This document shows positions 24,646 to 36,844 of a stretch of 64,000 bases of DNA, piece by piece (position 1 is the first letter of the stretch; each line of letters begins with the position of its first letter). Under the pieces are notes generated by a model, which saw only the letters and a list, made by a program, of their open reading frames with translations, searched no databases and had not been told where the DNA came from. This stretch comes from Pyronema omphalodes. Taxonomy: Eukaryota > Ascomycota > Pezizomycetes > Pezizales > Pyronemataceae. The stretch lies in NCBI GenBank assembly GCA_024516155.1, contig JAJJXM010000005.1, forward strand, positions 496,001 through 560,000, in the 5' to 3' direction. The position numbers and the translations under genes are program-made.

Positions 24646-25044
24646 TTTGTTTTGCGGGCATTGAAGCACAGATGAGTTAGTATTTCTCTAGCGGGTCTGG
24701 CTGGATACACATCCACATGGTTTACGGTGGTTATATATATACCGCTGTTTGCAAGGTTGTGCTCGATTCATGGGTCTGTATTCAAAGTGGTCATTGCAAG
24801 TCAGATGAATTGGGGGAAAATGGGGTATATCATATGAGTGTAACTTTGGGATCAATCCATAAAAGATTCCATAAATATAAAATTCTGACTGTCTATTCCA
24901 TATATCCTCTAATAATATATTTATCCATAAAAACTCCAAACCTCAAACCCCTCAGATGGTGTCACCAAGCACAACCACAACCATAAATCAGTCCAGCAAG
25001 ATTCTTTATCCTCTTTTTATATTACCATTGATAACACTACTAAC

Positions 25045-25163
25045 AGCTACGGTCATAGAATCATGAATACAACGCATCCCGTCCGCTCTGCGCTATTTAA
25101 GCATGATATCGTCCGGCTAGTACTGTCGTGGGTGACCAGACGGGAATCCCGGATACTGTAGTT
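25045..25163 (+). rRNA. 5S ribosomal RNA
   Basis: The 119-base segment starting AGCTACGGTCATA matches 5S rRNA along its length: CATCCCGTCCGCTCT, TTTAAGC, CCGGCTAGTACTG, GGGTGACCAGACGGGAATCC and CTGTAG. The ends pair to form helix I (AGCTACGG with CTGTAGTT, including G-U pairs). The internal control region for TFIIIA/TFIIIC is present. A T7 tract right at the 3' end serves as Pol III terminator, and TATATT about 27 bases upstream fits the TATA requirement known for dispersed 5S genes in filamentous fungi. It is a single dispersed gene, not part of an rDNA unit, and is identical to the copy at 35268-35386. Confidence 0.93.
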
Positions 25164-28127
25164 TTTTTATGTTTTCTTCCATGATCATCAAACCTCTCCA
25201 ACCATCTCCCCTATAATACCACGCTCACTGGCCTCAATCCCGGCAGTTTTGTACGGGAAATAACAATATTCTTTTAGTACAATGATATCGTTAAAGAAAC
25301 ACCAAAATTCTGCATGGTCCCCTTATACAGAGATATGGCTGAAGGTGCACTTTTGACGTTGAGCAGGGTGTAGAAGTCGGGAGATGTATTTTTCGTCCTC
25401 CCCTGGGAGCTCAAAATTTCATGCAAAAACTCAATCATGCCTCTTTCTGTATAAGATTATTGTCTGTATAAGGGTATGTATGCACATCTACTCCGGTACT
25501 TCAAAACTCTTATAGACAGGTTGATCTGTAGTGTTATGATCTGTGCGTATCGCATTACAGCTACATAGAGGTTGTGAATAGATGTAGACATGGTATGTCA
25601 CTCGAGGTTTCTGGGCTTCAGGGATTCTGGTTGGGGTTTCTACGTCTGACTGGTTGGGTTAGGTTGGTTGATGTCATTTAACAACAACCGGCCGATAATG
25701 TTTATATTCCAAGTCTTAGGGGATTGGTGATTGGAGGTAAGGCAACGGTGATTGGAGGTAAGGCCACGGGGATTGAAGGTAAAATAATAGCCTAGGGAAA
25801 ACACCGTAGGAAAAGCGATCGTTCATATGTATCGACCGACGCCCGATAGAAATGATACACATGTCAAATTTATCAGACCGTGTATGGATGCATTAATAAA
25901 TGATTGCATGCGTTTAATATGTGGTAGTGTTTCTATGGAGAAACAATTGGTTTGGTTGGTTGCGGGTGGTGTTTAAACTTTAGCCTATATATGCAATGAG
26001 CAGTGGAAATTATAGGAGCGTGTTTTGATAGGGTATAAGGTTGCTTATGCGGTGAGTAGCAGATTGCGGGCGGTGTTGGGGGAGGGAGGGGTGGTTTGGT
26101 GGGGAGTTAGGTGGTTTGAACTTTGTTTGATGGTTTATGGCTGGCTTTACGGCTCTGCTAAAATTTCTTGGATAGCTAGCTGTGGAGTGGAGGTGGACGT
26201 TGACATGCTGGGTATATGTAGCTATTGGTTCTGTTAGAAGGTAGCTCTTCAATCAACTAATAAACTCAGTCGTCCACCTCCACCTATGTTCTCTCTCTCT
26301 CCTTTCGAGTGACCTTCTACAGGCTCTACAGAATAGGCATTATTGGTAGAATTTATAGTTTCCTCATGCCGGCAGCGCGCTGAAATATCGGCCCCAACTC
26401 CCACGGGCTCCAACTTCTCTGGGCATCAGTTATCTACTACCTCAAACATGAACTATGCTTCTTATCTACTAAAACTTATCGGCAAATCTCCAGCTGACGA
26501 GATATTAGCAGTGAGCGTGTCTATTAAACTATCTCACTATTCGACTTTATAGACGCCGGTCACCCGTTTCCTAACAGTAGTCCCATGGAGCCTCCGCGGA
26601 CCGGCGCAGTATAACGCAGTATATCCGAAGCGCTAAATGCTACATGCTACATGCCACATCACGGGGAATATTCCCCCACTCAACACTCCAGTATAGATAT
26701 CATATCATATCACATAATCAGTATCTCCGGAGCTCCAGAGCTCTGACTCTTTGACTCTCAGAGCTAATTTTTTATATGTATATATGTTTTATACCGAGGA
26801 TTTCGGAGCTGAAAATCGGTTCTGAAAGTGGGCTGATGATTCGATTATTATTTTATGCCAATTCGATGCTTGCGCAACTCCGTAAATCTTAAACATTTTT
26901 CTTAAAGGTGATCGGTGGTGTTTTGAACAAGTCTTACATGATCTGCGTAAAACATCGTTGAATTAACGGCCACAGTTCAGCTCCTATAATATTATTGGCC
27001 AATAGTTTATAAGCAGTGATGCGCTAGAACAGAATTGGTCTTTTAACTCCGCCTCCGACTCCTACTACGACTCCCGAGATTCACCGGTGCTCTGACTTTG
27101 CGTACAGTACAAAGGTAGGGTGACAACCTACAACCAGTGCTCATAGTATCTCACTCATCCACCAACTGTGTGCATAGCATTATAGCATTACAGCCGCTTC
27201 CACTCAGATTCCAGATTCGCCGGCGGACAATGAATGTCTTAGACATCGCATTAGGTTTATGCTTCCACGGGCGTCTGCAGCTACATGTACACCCATAGGA
27301 GATTGCATCCGCCTTTGTGTTGCCCTGCATTATAACTGTTCGCCCTGCGTTAATTATCTAAATTCTAAACTTTAGCTAGCTTTTTTTGACAGGGGAATCC
27401 CCTCCCCCTCGCTTTACCGAGCTCGCTTCAGCTTAAGTTTTTCAACGTTCGTGAGCTGGGGGTAGGGGAGTATTTTTTTTTTTGGTTGTCTCACTGGACA
27501 GGGTTTAATTGGAGAGGTTCGGGAGGTTAGCGGGAGGATTTGAAATGGAGTCGTGGATTGTGGATTCGGGATTAGGCGTTTTGGGGGCGTGGTGGAGGTG
27601 TGCGCCATATGGGCTTGAACTGGTTGGCGGGCTCGTTCTCGTTCCTGGTGGATGGGTTCGTGTTTGATTTATTCGGGTTCTCCGGAGAGGGTTTCTTTTT
27701 TTCGGCTTCTCTGGCTTCTCTGGCTTCTCTGGCTTCTCTGGCTTCTCTGGCTTCTCCGGCTTCTCCGGCTTCTCTGGTTTCTCTGGTTTCTCTGGTTTCT
27801 CTGGTTTCTTCGGTCTCTTTGGTTTATCCGGTTTCTTTTGTTTCTTTGGCTTCTTCGGTTTCTTCGACTTCCCTTGAGTTAATTGGATATACTAGCAAAC
27901 AAATAGAGCTGATTGATGTCCGTCCACCAATTATGTATCCAAGCCTCCAGGCCTTCGAATTTTCCCCCACTTTTTGGCCATCCAGATTTCCTCCTCAATT
28001 CACAACAAGCAACAATGGTATTATCAAAAGAATTGTGGAAACCTAGAATACAAGTGCTCCTCCGAATATAAGATACATGAAAAGAATTTGGGTATATCGT
28101 TAAGACCGTTTTCTCGAGATTTAGCGT
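25164..28127. other. Intergenic between 5S rRNA and RIM1
   Basis: No gene is supported over about 3 kb. It holds GATTGGAGGTAAGGC-like short direct repeats (25728-25790), TA-rich stretches, and the 9-bp repeat array listed separately at 27707-27860. Open frames over that array are products of the repeat. Confidence 0.45.
27707..27860. repeat. 9-bp tandem repeat (GGCTTCTCT and variants)
   Basis: About 16 copies of a 9-bp unit that drifts from GGCTTCTCT through GGCTTCTCC and GGTTTCTCT to GGTTTCTTC-like forms from left to right. A 9-bp period keeps all frames open, so the 148-residue frame across it (SLASLASL... then SLVSLVSL...) is probably not a gene. Confidence 0.85.
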
Positions 28128-28736
28128 TTACTCCTGGTCGTATCTCTCTTGGCGTTCGGATTGCTCAGCTCCCTCTTCTTCCGGCTTGGGGGTGCTGATG
28201 ATGGTCATGTTGCCTATAGGGGAGTAAGTATCTTCTGACTAGAAGAAAAGGCGAGGTACATACGCTGCACAAAGTCGTAGAGGACGCGAGTCTTTTCGTC
28301 GCTTCCTGTAACGGTCTTGGTCTTGACGCTGCACTCGACGTACACGTAGGCACTATATAAGACTTTTGTAAGCAATCCGTCAAACAATTTCCGTAAACTT
28401 TGTCGGTCTTCAGAAGCCTTCGGGAAACAAAATTTCGCTATTGGAAACATGGAACACAAACCCCTTCTTCAAACGCTGCATCTGGATAGCACCGTAAGTT
28501 CCCTCGCTGACAAAGTTGGTAACTCTGTACCAGGAAGTCTTGAATTCCGATCCTTCCTTAACTCTGTCTCCAACAACATATTTCACCATAAGGGTGTCGT
28601 CTCTGATACGCTCAGTCACGGGATCGGCACCGAGACGTCCGAGAAGGGTGAGCTTAGCAACGTTGGCTCTGGGGGTGGAGGAGAAAGCACGGCTGAGAGC
28701 CGGCTTGACGGAGGCAACGGCGCGGGCGGAGAACAT
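28128..28736 (-). CDS. RIM1: Mitochondrial single-stranded DNA-binding protein (RIM1/SSB)
   Basis: Rim1 is the bacterial-SSB-like OB-fold protein that coats single-stranded mitochondrial DNA and supports its replication. Exons 28462-28736, 28264-28352 and 28128-28213 join in frame to 149 residues (yeast Rim1 is 135). The start MFSARAVASVKPALSRAFSS is a typical mitochondrial presequence, so I preferred it over the open frame extending further upstream. OB-fold features are ANVAKLTLLGRLGADPVTER, MVKYVVGD, FKTSWYRVTNF, RLKKGAYVYVECSVKTK and the last strand around VLYDFVQRNMTIIS. The tail is acidic (KPEEEGAEQSERQE). It lies alone in the core between the two arms of the inverted duplication. Confidence 0.9.
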
Positions 28737-30498
28737 CGTGGTAACGAAAGTGTATATTGGCGGGGTGACGTGAGGGGCTGCTGTTTGCGCGAACGTCTGT
28801 AGTTGGATACGTGCGTGGTGGGACAAAAGTAGAAATGTAGAATCTGCGGTGGTGACATGGGCTTAGCGGTTGATCGCAAGGCGTTGGCTTGGCGCGGGTC
28901 TCTACCAGGGTTACGCCAATCAAGCACAATGCGACACCTTTCAACAGTTGCTTTGTGCAGTTTACCCCTGATCCGCAAACTGATATAGATAGCCCTCGTA
29001 ATAGGTGCTGTGGGACTATGAGGAGATATTTGTAAGATGAGTTCATAAGAAATGTGATTGGATTGTGAAAGCGAGGAATGCGAGGCATAAGGAATTGATG
29101 AGTCTTGATTCTGCAGGCACAAATGTCAGATAGGCTTGTGAATGTATGTATGCCTACGTATAGGGGGGGACATTGACCTCGCTACGGCAGCCAACAATGA
29201 TGTGAACTAGCATCCAGTCTGTGTGCCTTCCCGCGAAATCCGGGGTTTGCAGGCAGATCAACCTCCCGCCACTAGAATAAAATAATTATGGATTACTCGT
29301 CTAAGTTCACCGGACTCGCATCATCATCGGATAAGTTGCACTGATGTAGGTGTCGATGTGGCTTAAACAGGGTTTTGCTTTTGCTTTTTCTTTTTGAACG
29401 CAAGTACATAAATGTGAGATGTAGGCACAAGAAAGGAGAGCATATTCATGATTTTATACATACTTCCTCGGCAGCGATAGATGAGCTGACTGTGGATTGG
29501 ACTGTGCTTCGTGTTCCGACTGCCGAAAAGACCAATGCTCTGAGCTGGCCAAAATATATATGCACCCCCTTCGTAATATTCGAAACGGTTTGTTTTGAAA
29601 CTTTCAATGAGGTTAGCCTTCCCGGCGTGAGACTACAAACTGCAGGTGCAGATTGATCATCTCGGACAATTGGAATACATACCGCCGTCAGAATCCAATG
29701 ACCTGGGTTGGCTGGGGCTGATACGGAACCCAGCAGCGGTGGTGCACTATCGTGAATGATTCGTAGCACACCGTGGGCTTTTAAGCGTACCAAGTTTCGA
29801 CTCGATATTGCGGTGTATTTATGAACCAATGAGTACCGTCATACTTTCCTCTCGTTGTTTTTGGAGCGGATCGACCGAAAGTGTTGGATTGGATGGCGTG
29901 GGAAATCATGCCCCGACTACGCCCTACTTGCCGAATTTTACGGGCGGTGACAATGGTTGAAAGCCAACTCCAAGGCAATTTCCATCAGCTGGTTGTTGTA
30001 TTTGTTTGGTATTTTTGTGTTCCAGTTACCTGGGACAGCCGGTCTATGTACTTCGAATCCCTCGCTCCATCCTCCACCTCACTGACTTCCTCCTTTACCT
30101 CTCTCGATATCCAACAACGCTCACACTCTTTTGAACCCCGACGCTTTTTGGTTCACATACGTGGATCGTCCATTCTTTCACTCAGACAGTAATCCCAGTA
30201 TCAAATATTCCTGCAGCCTTCACCACTCATACGTATTTGTTGTGCATACCTCTTGTCTCAACTCTGCAGAGTGGTTGTAATACAAGAAACCAACTGTATT
30301 CTTTCGTTGGCTTCTTTTCTTCTTTTACGACTCCTCTACTCTATTCTTGCTTTCATTGCTTTACAAAGCCAATGTACCACACTACATTTTGACCTTCATC
30401 AATATCACATCACTTGCAGTTACGAAGCTGCTATTTTATACCACAATACAGGTACCTGCGCACGGAGGCTGTTTCAACAAACAACAACTGTTATATCA
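28737..30498. other. Intergenic between divergent RIM1 and TMEM198-like genes
   Basis: A 1.8 kb shared upstream region. Open frames on both strands (for example 29446-29829 minus, 29881-30192 plus) carry no recognisable motif. I see no RNA gene or repeat here. Confidence 0.4.
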
Positions 30499-33400
30499 AT
30501 GCGCCCTACGCGGATATCTCTTCTTTTTTGCGCGTTCGTGGCGCTATGCTGTTGCCTACATCTAGTGGAGGGCGAAAACCCTCAGGGACTCCTACGAAGG
30601 GACGATAGGCTTCTACCACGGCAAACGGACACTCCGAATTCACCCACTCAAACGATTACGGATATTCCCAATACGACTGGAACGATAAGTCCAAAAACCA
30701 CATCTGACGGGAGCCAGCGTCCTTCAGGAACAGGAAAAAATAATGACATCTCCTCAGCCAGTCCAGCACCAACTGCTACCGATACCTCTGGATCAAATGA
30801 TGGTACGTACCATTGTCAAAACATACTAGGATATTGAAATTCACACCATGAGTAGTTTTCTCTCCGATGGGCGGAAAGGTATACTCGGGCTATGGATTGC
30901 CGTACGAACCTAGGGTTACCCCGGGTCTCGCGGTTGCGGGTGTATTCCTCATGATCGCCGGATTAGGCTGCTGCTTCATCGGCATTAGGATTAAACGGTA
31001 TGCCGAACTATATGATCTGGTGTTATTATATGGCAGCTAACTGGGTCCGTTGATTCAGGCTTCACATCTTCCTCTCGATGGCGTACTTATCCGGGCTTTC
31101 TGTCACCGTTCTAATTGTCTATGTTATGAATCCACCGGTCAGGGATGCCATAGAAGGAGCCTATGTCGTAGCGGTTATTATTACTGGAGCAATTCTCGGA
31201 GCGTTGGCCGTTATTTTCCCAGAGGTTACGGAAGGGCTTGGATGTTTACTTGGGGGTTTTTGCTTGTCCATGTGGTGTATGTTGTCTCGCCGTTACGTAC
31301 CTACTGTGGTCTTACTGACTTTCTGCAGTTTTGGTCTTGAAGCCCGGCGGTCTCATTTCCTCCATTTATGGCAAGCTAACCATGATTGGAACCTTCTGCC
31401 TGGTGATATTCGCTCTGGCATTTCATGAACGTACCAGACCTTGGGGACTTATTACATCACTATCCTTTTCCGGGGCGACATCAATCATGTTAGGAATCGA
31501 CTGCTTCTCTCGAGCCGGTCTAAAGGAGTTTTGGCTTTATATTTGGGCACTGAATGATAAGATCTTTCCGCTACAGACAAATACATTTCCGCATACTAGA
31601 GGCATGAAGGTGGAGATTGCTGGTATTATCATCCTATTTGCAGTTGGAGTCATGTCACAGATGAAGCTTTGGAAGATAATCCAGGCAAGACGAGAGGCTA
31701 AGGATGCGATCAAACGACAACATCAGGCGGATTTAGATGCTATTGATGAGGAATCGGGAAAGAGAGTCGAAGCGGAGAATATGGTAGAAAGGGAACGTTG
31801 GGAAGCTGCATATGGAAACCAGAAAGAAACCAACACCAACACCAACACCAACGATCAAGATGCCCCTAACGTTCGACCTCAAACCGGCGCGAGCAAAACC
31901 GATTCTGGACTAGGCGGAGAGGAGGCTCGAGAAAGTGGGGAGACCACAGAGAGGGGCGTTGAAACAAATGAAATGACGGTCATCAAGGAAGAGCATGCGC
32001 TGACGGAAGACATGGGGGAGGCGTCAGGGATGCCACACCAAGAACTACCGGAGGGACCTCAACAGCAACAACAGCAGCAATTCATCCCATTGGGAACAGA
32101 GGATGTACCTCCTTCTTCACCTGTCGCCGGGAGACCATTTCCTCAATCTCCGAGACTTTCTGATATTCACCCAGCGCTTAGAGGCGACTCTCCCGCTGAG
32201 ACCGGTGTTTCCCAGCCGCTGCAGCCAGCGGATAATTCTGCCGAGATACCACGGGCGCAACCCCAAAACGAAACCCTAAGTGCACGTCAATCAGTACCGC
32301 CTCCACCTACAGTCATCCCATTGCCTCTACCTGTGCTTCACGAGGATGACAATAATGATGACAATAGCGATAACTCCTCTGTAGCTACTCGGGCGGAAAG
32401 CGATCGGTTCGACCAGGACGAATTGTATGAGCTGGTTCCTGTGATGCCGGAAATGGAATTTGTTAATAATAGGCTATCCAAGGATTCTAGCCTTGCAGCC
32501 ACATGTGACGTCCGACTAGAGGAGGAGGATATTGAAGCTCCGGAATCGGCTGAACGAACGGTTGATTCATCAATTGATAAAGCTGTCGATGCGGAGATGG
32601 AAGCTGTTAAAAATAACGAGGCTGTCAAAGAGTCTCCCAGGAAATCGTTTCAGGGACCACATGTTGTCCCACAACATGAGGGATTACAGGCATTAGGTGC
32701 TCCAGTTGGTGGAGCTGAAGATCTTGAAGCCAGTTCTATGGAAGCTCTAACTGCCGGTAAAGCAGGAGATATGAGGCTCCGTTCAACTTACATCTCAGTA
32801 TCCTCGTCATCTCCCGCTAATGACACCGTCGACGAATCTACTTCTAGAACTACGCCCGATATCACTCTTAATAATACTTCATTGCCTCCCTCCAAAGACG
32901 AGTCTGTACAACAAGCTCCGTCAATTGCCCCTCAGGACCTTGTCCCTGCATCGTATCCCCGTTCCAAGACCTCCACTTCCTCAGTATCGCGACATGAAAT
33001 CCAAACGCAATGCTCCCGAGTCGTCAAAACCTACCGGACCAACGAGTGGGCAAAGCACCTCGCCGAAGCTGACAAGCCCGATCCCGAAGAACTCGTTCTC
33101 AACCCTCTCGAAGTTGAAGTTGAAGAAAAGGCCGCTCCATTGAACATAAATGAACTTGGTGGAACTATAATTACAGCACCACAGGCTAAACTTCGTAGAA
33201 ACTCCCATTTATCAAAGGAATCATCAAGGGACACTTCACGTGATAGCATCTCAACACCGGTACCAATCTCTCCTACAACACCGGCTCCTCGTAAAGCTGC
33301 CCGTAGAAGCTCCACAAATTTCAACGGCCTCAATCCCGACGTCACTCATGGAGGCATCGAGCAAACTACCCAGCATGTAGTACCCGAAAAGCATGTCCCC

Positions 33401-34168
33401 TTCATTGAACGCGCTCCTTCTGCTGCAGCCATTCGACAAGAAGAACATTTCCCCAAGCAAGGCACCCTACTGGGCCAGCGTGAAAGCATAGTCCGTAACA
33501 GAGCGAGCTTCAACGCATTAGCAAAATACACACCACCCCCTACTGCACCAAGCCCTATACAAACTCCACCCCCCGCCATTAACCGCAACTCGGCCCAATC
33601 CGCCCATATGGATCCAGCCCAGCGCTCCGCCTCAGCTATGAGCTACCGTCCTGTACAAACTCCACAGACTTCAAAGCCTCTTCAACATAGAATCTCCTCG
33701 AATATCTTATCCGATGATATGCCGCTCGCAGATAGGAAACAGTTGTTGCATCAAAGTGTTTCTATGCAGACGATATCACAACCACATTCCGGAGCTTCTT
33801 ATGGTGTTGCGAATATTGCTTCTTCTTCCCATCATCAGTTTGGACAGATTTACCAAGCTGGTCAAGCTGGGCAACGCAGATCAAATACTCCTTTACCTCA
33901 GCATGATAAAAGGGCAGATGTGATGGCGGCTTGGAGAGAGGGTATCTGGGATCAGCAACAGAGTTTACAGCAACAGGAAATGGCGGTGGTAGATCAAAGA
34001 AGGAGAGAAATGTTGGAGGAAAGGAATAGAGAGGCGGCTATTGAAAGACAGAGAATGGTGGAGGGGAATGTTAAGGCTGTCCAAATGGAGGAGAGGATGA
34101 GACAGAGGGATATGTTGATTGCGCATCAGGAGGCTATGAGAAAGATTCAGAGGGGGGTTGGAATGTAG
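30499..34168 (+). CDS. TMEM198-like (DUF4203) seven-TM protein with long cytosolic tail
   Basis: Exons 30499-30802, 30856-30997, 31059-31276 and 31329-34168 give about 1167 residues. The protein starts with a signal peptide (MRPTRISLLFCAFVALCCC), then a Ser/Thr-rich lumenal or extracellular stretch, then seven hydrophobic helices in the TM7S3/TM198-like arrangement: LAVAGVFLMIAGLGCCFIGI, LSGLSVTVLIVYVM, VAVIITGAILGALAVIF, GCLLGGFCLSMWFLV, IGTFCLVIFALAF, GATSIMLGIDCF and IAGIIILFAVGVMSQ. The remaining roughly 800 residues are disordered (Q, S, P, E-rich, an NTNTNT repeat) and end in a Gln/Arg/Glu coiled coil. Fungal members of this family have similar long tails; their function is poorly known. 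The acceptor of exon 4 was set by frame. Confidence 0.78.
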
Positions 34169-35267
34169 TGATTTGAATTTTGATCACTGTGTAGTGGTAG
34201 GGTAATGGAGGGCGTATGATGTATGATAGTGAGGATTTTATGGTGATGGTCGGTGCTTAGTGGTTATGGTTGTGGAAAAGATTGTAATTTGTGCTTGATA
34301 TGGTTAGGTTTTTGCAAATGTAATTGGTACGTAGGTTTTTGTACCTCGTTACCGTATTTTCGATTCTGGTCTATTGAAACTCCATTCATCGATTTTATTT
34401 TTCTTGATTTTTATTTTTCTTTGTTTTTTGTTTTATTCTGTTTTTTTCTTAAAATATGTGACAAGTGTTGGAAGAAGCGGCTTACAGTTTACAGACCATA
34501 GTTTGCGGTTTTATAGTGTAGTTGAGCAGATTGGCAATTTTGCAGATTAGATGCTTGGATGCTTGGATATTTTGCCGTTTTGCCGTTTTGCCATTTTTTC
34601 AGATGAAGATTGAAGGAGGAGTTAAGGTTTGATACTTTAATATCTTTACAAGTTTGTAGTTTTGCAGAAGGGATCGATATTGGATGCTGATACTTGCGGA
34701 CTGCAGATGGGATTGCGGATGGAATTTGTAACAATGTATCCAGCGAGATCGATATGAACAAGCACTAAGATTAAGGAGCCTGTTCAGCCGAAGCTATAAC
34801 GTAGATATGTAATTACTCATTACCTGATAAGCAAAGAAGTACTACCTAACAGGCTTTGATCGGCGTATGATTAAATTAATAATTAAATAAGTATAAAATA
34901 ATTTGAGAAAATGGGAGAACGAATTGGGAATGGGCAAACAAATGGAGAGCGGGATACAAACCCGGGGCAAGCTTTAAACTGATTTTATACATACATGCCT
35001 GCATGCAGTTTAGAATAACAACTAGCTAAAACTAGCTAAAACTAGTTCAACTACTGATTCTTCGCTGTATATATATCCTTCATTTAGATATGTAGTGTAC
35101 AATGCTATAAGTACTTTCCTTAGCTCGCAGGGCAAAATTTCTCGAAGTAACCTACGCCGTGATTATTAGAGGAAGAGAATCAGTGGATATAAAAAATCAG
35201 AGGAAATAAGAATTTGAATAACATAAAAAACAACAGTAGGAAGGAAGAATAAAAGAACAAGAAAAAA
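34169..35267. other. Intergenic between TMEM198-like gene and right-arm 5S rRNA
   Basis: No gene is supported. It contains T-rich DNA (34380-34450), a GCTTGGAT/TTTTGCCG short-repeat patch (34550-34600) and AACTAGCTAA repeats (35020-35045). Confidence 0.4.
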
Positions 35268-35386
35268 AACTACAGTATCCGGGATTCCCGTCTGGTCACC
35301 CACGACAGTACTAGCCGGACGATATCATGCTTAAATAGCGCAGAGCGGACGGGATGCGTTGTATTCATGATTCTATGACCGTAGCT
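35268..35386 (-). rRNA. 5S ribosomal RNA (second, identical copy)
   Basis: The reverse complement is identical over all 119 bases to the 5S rRNA at 25045-25163, including helix I ends and internal control region. A T8 tract directly follows the 3' end as terminator, and an AT-rich element sits about 27 bases upstream. The immediate flanks differ from those of the other copy apart from a few bases (GTTGTGCTTGG further out), so the identity is confined to the RNA. It is transcribed toward the core of the inverted duplication, mirror-image to the first copy. Confidence 0.93.
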
Positions 35387-36844
35387 GTTATGACGTAATT
35401 AAAATAAAATATAATTAATTGAAATGTTTGTTAAATTAATTTGTGATTACAGTTGTGCTTGGAGATTGCAGGTGAGAAATATTTTGTTTGGACTTTATAT
35501 GGATCGGCAAGGATTTGAGCTAGTATAGTTCACAATTTTGGCGTCTTGTCCATGATTTTCTGCGGGGTGGGGAGGGCTCAATGTTGGGAGGGGATTTGGG
35601 TTGTTGGTTATGTTAGCAGAAGCACGGGTATAGCAGGGCTTAGTTAACCGTTCAAGTTGTTGAGGTAAATATCTATGAGATTGAAAGTATGTAAGGTAAA
35701 TGATAATATCCACGGTTCTTCTATATAACGTAACGGTGACAATCTATCATGTGGGTGCTTGATTATTGGCACTTTTTATAGTTTATTTATGAGTTGGAGA
35801 ATTTTATTCTTGGAAGGGTTGATGGAGGGTGAAGTAAACCTTTAAATTAACCTAGTTTCAAGTAAGCGCGGTAGCGTCAACTTACGCGAGGAGTAGTATC
35901 CGACATAAATTTTGAACCCGAGGGCGTAGGTATCGTGTATAGGTTCCGTTTTATTAAGTTTTACCTGTTCTAAATCTTATATCCAGAGATGATAGGAACA
36001 GAACTGTGTCGTGAGAAAGAATGTAGATGTTTGACTCTGGACTCTGCCTTCCGAGCTTGCTGGGCTCGCTGTTGGCTTGAGGTGTGAAAGTTTGGCAAGG
36101 TCTACATACTTCTTGATCCATTTTTGTCGCTGTTGATGGAGTCAGATGGAATCAGCATTGCTCCACCATATCGGACTGAACAGCAACAATGGTTCAAACA
36201 GAAGAATGCGGATAGAGACCCAACTTTTATCAACGAAAACCAACAAGAGTAAAAGATCATGCTGCCTAATGCATGCCCGTGCTGATATTTGGCCTTGCAT
36301 TGACTTGTATGTAGATTGTCATACACCAGTATCTTACTTGATGAAAATGTGTAATGTTTGTTGGAGGATCTAAGTGATCTATGAAATAGTCGGTCAGAAT
36401 TTCATATTCATGGATAGATACGATTTTATCGAGAATCTTGGTGTACCAGGTACCGGCGCAAGCTTGAAATCACTTGAACTGATTTAATGTAAATAAATCT
36501 TTCAAGTGTTGTAGCTAGCTCTCCTTCTATGGATTAATCCTCAAATATTCACCCAGATGAGATATGCAATGTCCAATTTTTCTCCCGTACCGACTGTCTC
36601 ATAACCACTCTGGACACGCACCAAGAATCAAATCTAAGCTTACAGACAGCGGTCTTTATATAACCGCCACGAACCACCTTGATGTGTATCTCACCAGACC
36701 CGCTGGAGAAATGCTAACATGTTTGTGCTCAAATGCACACGTACCAAGGAGTCTTGGCAACAGTGTGACAGCGTATTTCTACGACAGTACTTGCAACTCA
36801 ACCCTCTATGCAAAAACATTCCTCAACGCCTCAGCTCGTAGACA
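35387..36844. other. Intergenic between 5S rRNA and gene B2
   Basis: No gene. The last 200 bases (from about 36640) match the promoter of A2 in inverted orientation, including a TATATAACC box. Confidence 0.5.

Larger units (their letters stand above)
21840..24740 (-). repeat. Left arm of imperfect inverted duplication (contains gene A2)
   Basis: Read on the minus strand, this segment matches 36640-38160 on the plus strand through three blocks: a promoter block (about 24650-24740, TATATAACC...GATGTGTATC...CCAGACCCGCT.GAGAAAT), the gene A2 with both exons and intron (22120-23171), and a 3' non-coding block (21840-22119) that matches base for base over long runs. The promoter and gene blocks are separated by a 1.47 kb insertion absent from the right arm. 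Confidence 0.85.

Noticed and set aside
27600..28046. A 148-residue plus-strand frame with SLAS/SLVS repeats.
   Set aside because: It rests on a 9-bp tandem array; the flanking parts have no motif and no splice partners.
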